Source of the DNA: Onthophagus taurus
Lineage: Eukaryota; Arthropoda; Insecta; Coleoptera; Scarabaeidae
Direction of reading: 5' to 3'
NCBI RefSeq assembly: GCF_036711975.1
Contig: NC_091968.1
Location: 20,026,001 to 20,090,000, forward strand
Length of the DNA stretch: 64,000 nucleotides
Shown here: piece by piece, positions 63,275-64,000 of the stretch
Layout of the letters: each line of letters starts with the position of its first letter
Numbering within the stretch: the stretch's first letter is position 1
Notes under the pieces: model-generated
What the model saw: the letters and a program-made list of their open reading frames with translations, nothing else
Database searches by the model: none
Told to the model about the DNA's origin: nothing
Program-made: the position numbers and the translations under genes

Positions 63275-63912
63275 GCTTCAAAAACTTTTAATAAAACGAT
63301 TTAGAAAACTGGCGTTGCTTAAAATGCAACCCGTTTTTATATACATAGGTAGACGATGATTAACTTTAAATGAAGTAAATATTTACATCTATTATTATAT
63401 TTTATCTAACGTGTAATTATTTACGTTTTAGATCATTTTGGGAAAAAATGAAATGTGGCAATAACATAAATGATAAGAAATCTTCTTTATATTTATAACA
63501 ATTATTTAATAATTAAATTTATTAAATATAGATAATACTCAATAATCTAACTAAATTTCATTTCTATCTTTAACTATAAAAAACTTATTTTCAATTATAT
63601 TATAGTTTAATTTTTTCTTGCTTTCTTTTTTTTTAACTTTAAACGGAAATCCCAATTGAACCGAAACTCACCACAATCGAATTAACCACTTTAAAAACTC
63701 CTCACCAATCCGTTCTCTCTACAACTTATTCTCTTCTGGCTTATTTAAAATGTTTTCTCTTCATTGAGGCGTCTCATAAGATTAGTACCCTCTAAGAAAT
63801 TGTGGGGTAACAACTAAATTTAAGGTTTATTTATTTTATTGATTTTAAATTATTCAATGAAATGGAATTATTAAATTCAAAGATTTATATTTATACGATT
63901 ATTTTGTTTTAG
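63275..63912. promoter_or_regulatory. Upstream region of the DM9 gene and intron end before 63913
   Basis: AT-rich and free of obvious mobile elements. CCGTTTTTATATACATAGG at 63330-63348 reads TATATAAAAACGG on the minus strand, a TATA-like box about 60 bp upstream of the DM9 ATG. The right end, ATTATTTTGTTTTAG, is a good acceptor for the plus-strand exon. Confidence 0.5.
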
Positions 63913-64000
63913 AGTTCCTCTTCGGAATGTTAGAAGGAAATCTGTCACTTCTGCCGTTCCAAAGATGCTTAAACCCGGTGAATTGGATAGTTCTGGCGGG
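63913..64000 (+). CDS. Common exon of unrecognised gene X (runs off the window)
   Basis: This follows GTTTTAG at 63912. The first base completes a codon begun two bases earlier in either upstream exon: CG+A (Arg) from 45073 or AT+A (Ile) from 55625. It then encodes VPLRNVRRKSVTSAVPKMLK and PGELDSSGG to the window edge. RRKS is a basophilic kinase-type motif (inference). It is open throughout, and both upstream routes fit, which is the best evidence that these exons form one gene. The product is not recognised. Confidence 0.65.

Noticed and set aside
36437..64000. Naming gene X as a PP1 glycogen-targeting subunit, phosphodiesterase or AMPK gamma, based on its RRxS motifs and multi-promoter layout.
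   Set aside because: No diagnostic domain of any of these lies in the window; only disordered N-terminal parts are visible.

Overview
The window is AT-rich nuclear DNA from an animal, almost certainly an insect. Four things point there: spliced genes with short AT-rich introns, a DM9-repeat secreted protein, insect-style R1/Jockey/CR1-like non-LTR elements and Ty3/gypsy, and Tc1, hAT, pogo-like and Harbinger-like DNA transposons. The order cannot be fixed from sequence alone; a beetle would fit. Most of the 64 kb is transposon debris and tandem repeats, with a few intact host genes embedded in it.

Layout. 1-6600 is a pile of broken retroelements: an R1-like 3' fragment in three copies, a Ty3/gypsy pol remnant with a polypurine tract and candidate 3' LTR, and two copies of an antisense reverse transcriptase block. 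7775-8987 is a complete three-exon class I fructose-bisphosphate aldolase. 9120-11870 is a 180-bp satellite array. 12015-12971 (minus) is the complete two-exon coatomer epsilon subunit, divergent from the mitochondrial Lon protease. Lon has eleven coding exons from 13449 to 29200 and an intact 986-residue reading frame, but two of its introns are swollen to about 5 and 7.2 kb by mobile DNA: a foldback element, a Harbinger-type MITE, a CR1/Jockey-like LINE nested in an older repeat, and transposase and reverse transcriptase remnants.

29200-36320 is a repeated Jockey plus pogo-like composite. From 36437 to the right edge there are scattered exons of an unrecognised gene on the plus strand. Several candidate first exons (37516, 44768, 55344) and internal exons (36437, 44313, 44976) are phase-compatible. 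The routes ending at 45073 and at 55625 both leave phase 2 and can join the same exon at 63913, which runs off the window. This looks like one gene with alternative promoters. Its introns hold a polypyrimidine tandem array (40985-43720), LINE fragments, a Tc1 element with 49-bp terminal inverted repeats, a BED-finger hAT remnant, a 173-bp satellite organised as dimers with a Mutator-like MITE inserted in it, and an antisense three-exon gene for a secreted two-repeat DM9 protein (62632-63274).

Functionally the host genes are ordinary: glycolysis (aldolase), COPI vesicle coat (COPE), mitochondrial matrix proteolysis (Lon) and a DM9 protein of uncertain role. The unusual content is structural: two unrelated satellites of near-nucleosomal period close to genes, several clean transposon insertions with readable target-site duplications, and the multi-promoter gene. 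I found no CRISPR array, rRNA or tRNA, and no clearly new multi-gene system.
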